Source: Spinellus fusiger (Eukaryota; Mucoromycota; Mucoromycetes; Mucorales; Phycomycetaceae). From it: a stretch of DNA of 64,000 bases. Positions within the stretch are counted from its first letter, which is position 1. Each line of letters starts with the position of its first letter. The notes beneath the pieces are model-generated. The model saw nothing but the letters and a program-made list of their open reading frames with translations. It was not told the origin of the DNA and ran no database searches. The stretch covers positions 512,643 through 576,642 of the forward strand of contig JALLLS010000014.1 in the NCBI GenBank assembly GCA_025094145.1. Direction: 5' to 3'. Positions 62,456 to 64,000 of the stretch are shown piece by piece. The position numbers were made by a program, and so were the translations under genes.

Positions 62456-63225
62456 TACAGTCACACAACATTAGAAAGGGTACGACTCCATAATTTATAC
62501 AATTTTAAACATGATTCATCTTTTTACCACAGAATCACATTCCATTCATTAATCTCAAATGTCAAAGGCATGATTCTCAACTAGAAACTATAGAGTTTAT
62601 GATAATATTAAAGAAAAAGAGTACTGGGGTGTTTACTGGCTTAAAAAAGAGAATTACTCCATGGGTAGCATTTCAAAGGTCGTTGGCATTAGCAAGTCTA
62701 CTGTCCAAAAGATCATTAGTAGAATCAAGACTACTGGTACACCTCCACCAAGACTTAGTTCTGGTGCACCAAAAAATTAAACGAGAGAGACGTCAGACGA
62801 CTTGAAGCTATTTAAAAAGGCAACTCATTTGCCTCTTATAACTACATAAATTTGGAACTTATTGAACATCTCTGGAGCTGTCTTGATAAGCTAATCAATG
62901 ACAAGAGGACCGGTATAAAGAATATCGATGAGCTCAAGACAGCTTTAGAAGAAGCTTGGAGAGGTATCCCCGTTGATGTTGCCGAACATTTAGTTGGCTC
63001 AATGAAGGATCACTGCCAGGCAGTTATTGATACCAAAGGGGGCCCAACAAAATATTAAATAAAAACTTTTTTATATATATTACTATAGACAATATGTTAA
63101 ACTAACTTTGTGTTGAATCTGAAGTCATTAGTATGTGTTTTAAGGTCTTAACATTTATATCCGTAAAGCATGTTCTTCCTCATGATTTCAAAAAAAAATC
63201 GTACCCTTTCTAATGTTGTGTGACT
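62456..63225 (+). mobile_element. internally deleted Tc1/mariner element copy E
   Basis: Left end TACAGTCACACAACATTAGA and onward. The right end is its inverse with TAAT in place of the final GTA. About 30 bp of terminal repeat match. Inside, the transposase N-terminal HTH (SKVVGISKSTVQKIISRIKT) is followed within about 100 bp by the extreme C-terminus (LIEHLWSCLDKLINDKRTGI to GGPTKY at 63055). The whole catalytic middle is gone, so this is a non-autonomous derivative. Confidence 0.82.
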
Positions 63226-63448
63226 AATGTATCTGTATCTATTTGTGAACTATAGTCTATAGTTTTTTTTTTAAAAAAATAAATAAATAAATAAAAAATC
63301 TTATTTTATGTAAAGCATCTAAATTAATGGCATAGAACTTTTTATTTTTTGCTTTTAAAAGTATGCAGCAGAGTGCCTGAACTTAGTTATATATAGTTAA
63401 ATGCTATAGAAGAGTTAATAAAGTTTCTATATCTTTAAATGTTTTTTT

Positions 63449-64000
63449 TTACAAACTTGCGCGACTTGTATTGTAATAGTCACTGCTTGCCCAGTAGCAT
63501 GTTATAGTATTTTGGATATGAGAGGACACTAGAAAAGTAGTGTTATATAACCAGACTGTTGAGAAGCCACTTACCATTTGTCTTGAAATGTGCAGAAGAA
63601 AATAGACTAACACGCCCGCTTTGTTGTATCACTCTTTTTCGAATGATTTTAGCATTGTGCATTGTGTCCAATAATACTTTCAGTTCACTTGTCTCGAGAA
63701 ATTTATCAAAAATACTAGATAAAGATGCCTACAGAAAGGTTATTTATAAAGCTTAATAAATTCATATTTACCAGAGTGATTCCTGGGTTTTTCAGAATAT
63801 GGCCAAGCACTGCCTCCATGCTGCCTTTGAATGCTTGATTTATAACTTTCCCGCTTATATCGATCCACATTCCAAATTTGTTGTGGCCTTGAATAGCCAT
63901 TTCATTCATGGTGCTGATACCATACTTGACCAAAACAAGTCGAGGAATGTCGTAACCAACCTCTAAGATAAGAGGAGGCTCATATTTGAGCAACTTAATG
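63449..64000 (-). CDS. C-terminal part of a probable TFIIIC large subunit (B-block binding)
   Basis: Three exons (64000-63772 partial, 63728-63575, 63528-63449) are joined by introns of 43 and 46 nt with matching phases. The fragment reads ILEVGYDIPRLVLVKYGIST, WIDISGKVINQAFKGSMEAV and GHILKNPGITL, then a winged-helix-like segment ASLSSIFDKFLETSELKVLL and a final CYWASSDYYNTSRASL. The pattern W-x-D-x-x-G...hPGI...hL...L-x-x-x-E-L is typical of the extended winged helices of TFIIIC Tfc3/GTF3C1, which binds the tRNA B-box for RNA polymerase III. The identification is from pattern only. The gene continues past the right edge. Confidence 0.45.

Overview
The window looks like the nuclear genome of an early-diverging filamentous fungus, most likely a member of the Mucoromycota. 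Genes are split by many very short introns (about 30-60 nt, GT..AG), intergenic DNA is AT-rich, and the gene content is fungal: a FET3/FTR1 iron-uptake pair, an Ecl1-family peptide, a class C GPCR, Zn(2)-Cys(6) zinc clusters and an ankyrin-DIL protein. The assignment comes from protein families I recognise by eye; no search was run.

Layout. From 0.6 to 31.1 kb there are eleven ordinary genes: PIS1 (-), a DUF202-like membrane protein (+), an inositol hexakisphosphate kinase (+), eIF3k (-), an RBBP4/Msi1 WD40 histone chaperone (+), an Ecl1-like peptide (+), a 14-exon class C GPCR (-), an ankyrin-DIL protein (-), a probable FANCE (-), a DYRK kinase (+) and a double Zn2Cys6 transcription factor (+). 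From 31.1 to 46.8 kb lies an AT-rich, repeat-dominated stretch with LINEs and Tc1/mariner elements. From 46.8 to 54.0 kb are FTR1 (-) and FET3 (+), sharing a divergent promoter with three siderophore-type GATA sites, and a UHRF1-like UBL-PHD-SRA-RING protein (-). From 54.2 to 63.2 kb mobile DNA dominates again: a decayed Fanzor, a LINE/Tc1/LINE composite, a gag-protease remnant and a deleted Tc1. A partial gene, probably the large TFIIIC subunit, runs off the right edge. For every multi-exon gene complete in the window, the exon lengths I assigned by splice sites sum to a multiple of three.

Most interesting signals. (1) Two dispersed copies of a Fanzor element (eukaryotic TnpB relative, RNA-guided nuclease): a 1.4-kb relic at 54.2-55.65 kb with recognisable RuvC-I, RuvC-II and RuvC-III/zinc-finger blocks, and a 0.4-kb 3' fragment at 1.87-2.28 kb. 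They share a conserved non-coding tail that is a candidate guide-RNA/right-end region. (2) A LINE family whose 5'-truncated copies abut both ends of Tc1/mariner elements, 3' ends pointing outward. In the 56.7-60.6 kb composite each LINE is flanked by its own 15-16 bp target-site duplication overlapping the Tc1 TA-CAGT end. The LINE 3' end itself finishes in CTG-TA, mimicking a mariner end. This suggests a retrotransposon that targets mariner termini.
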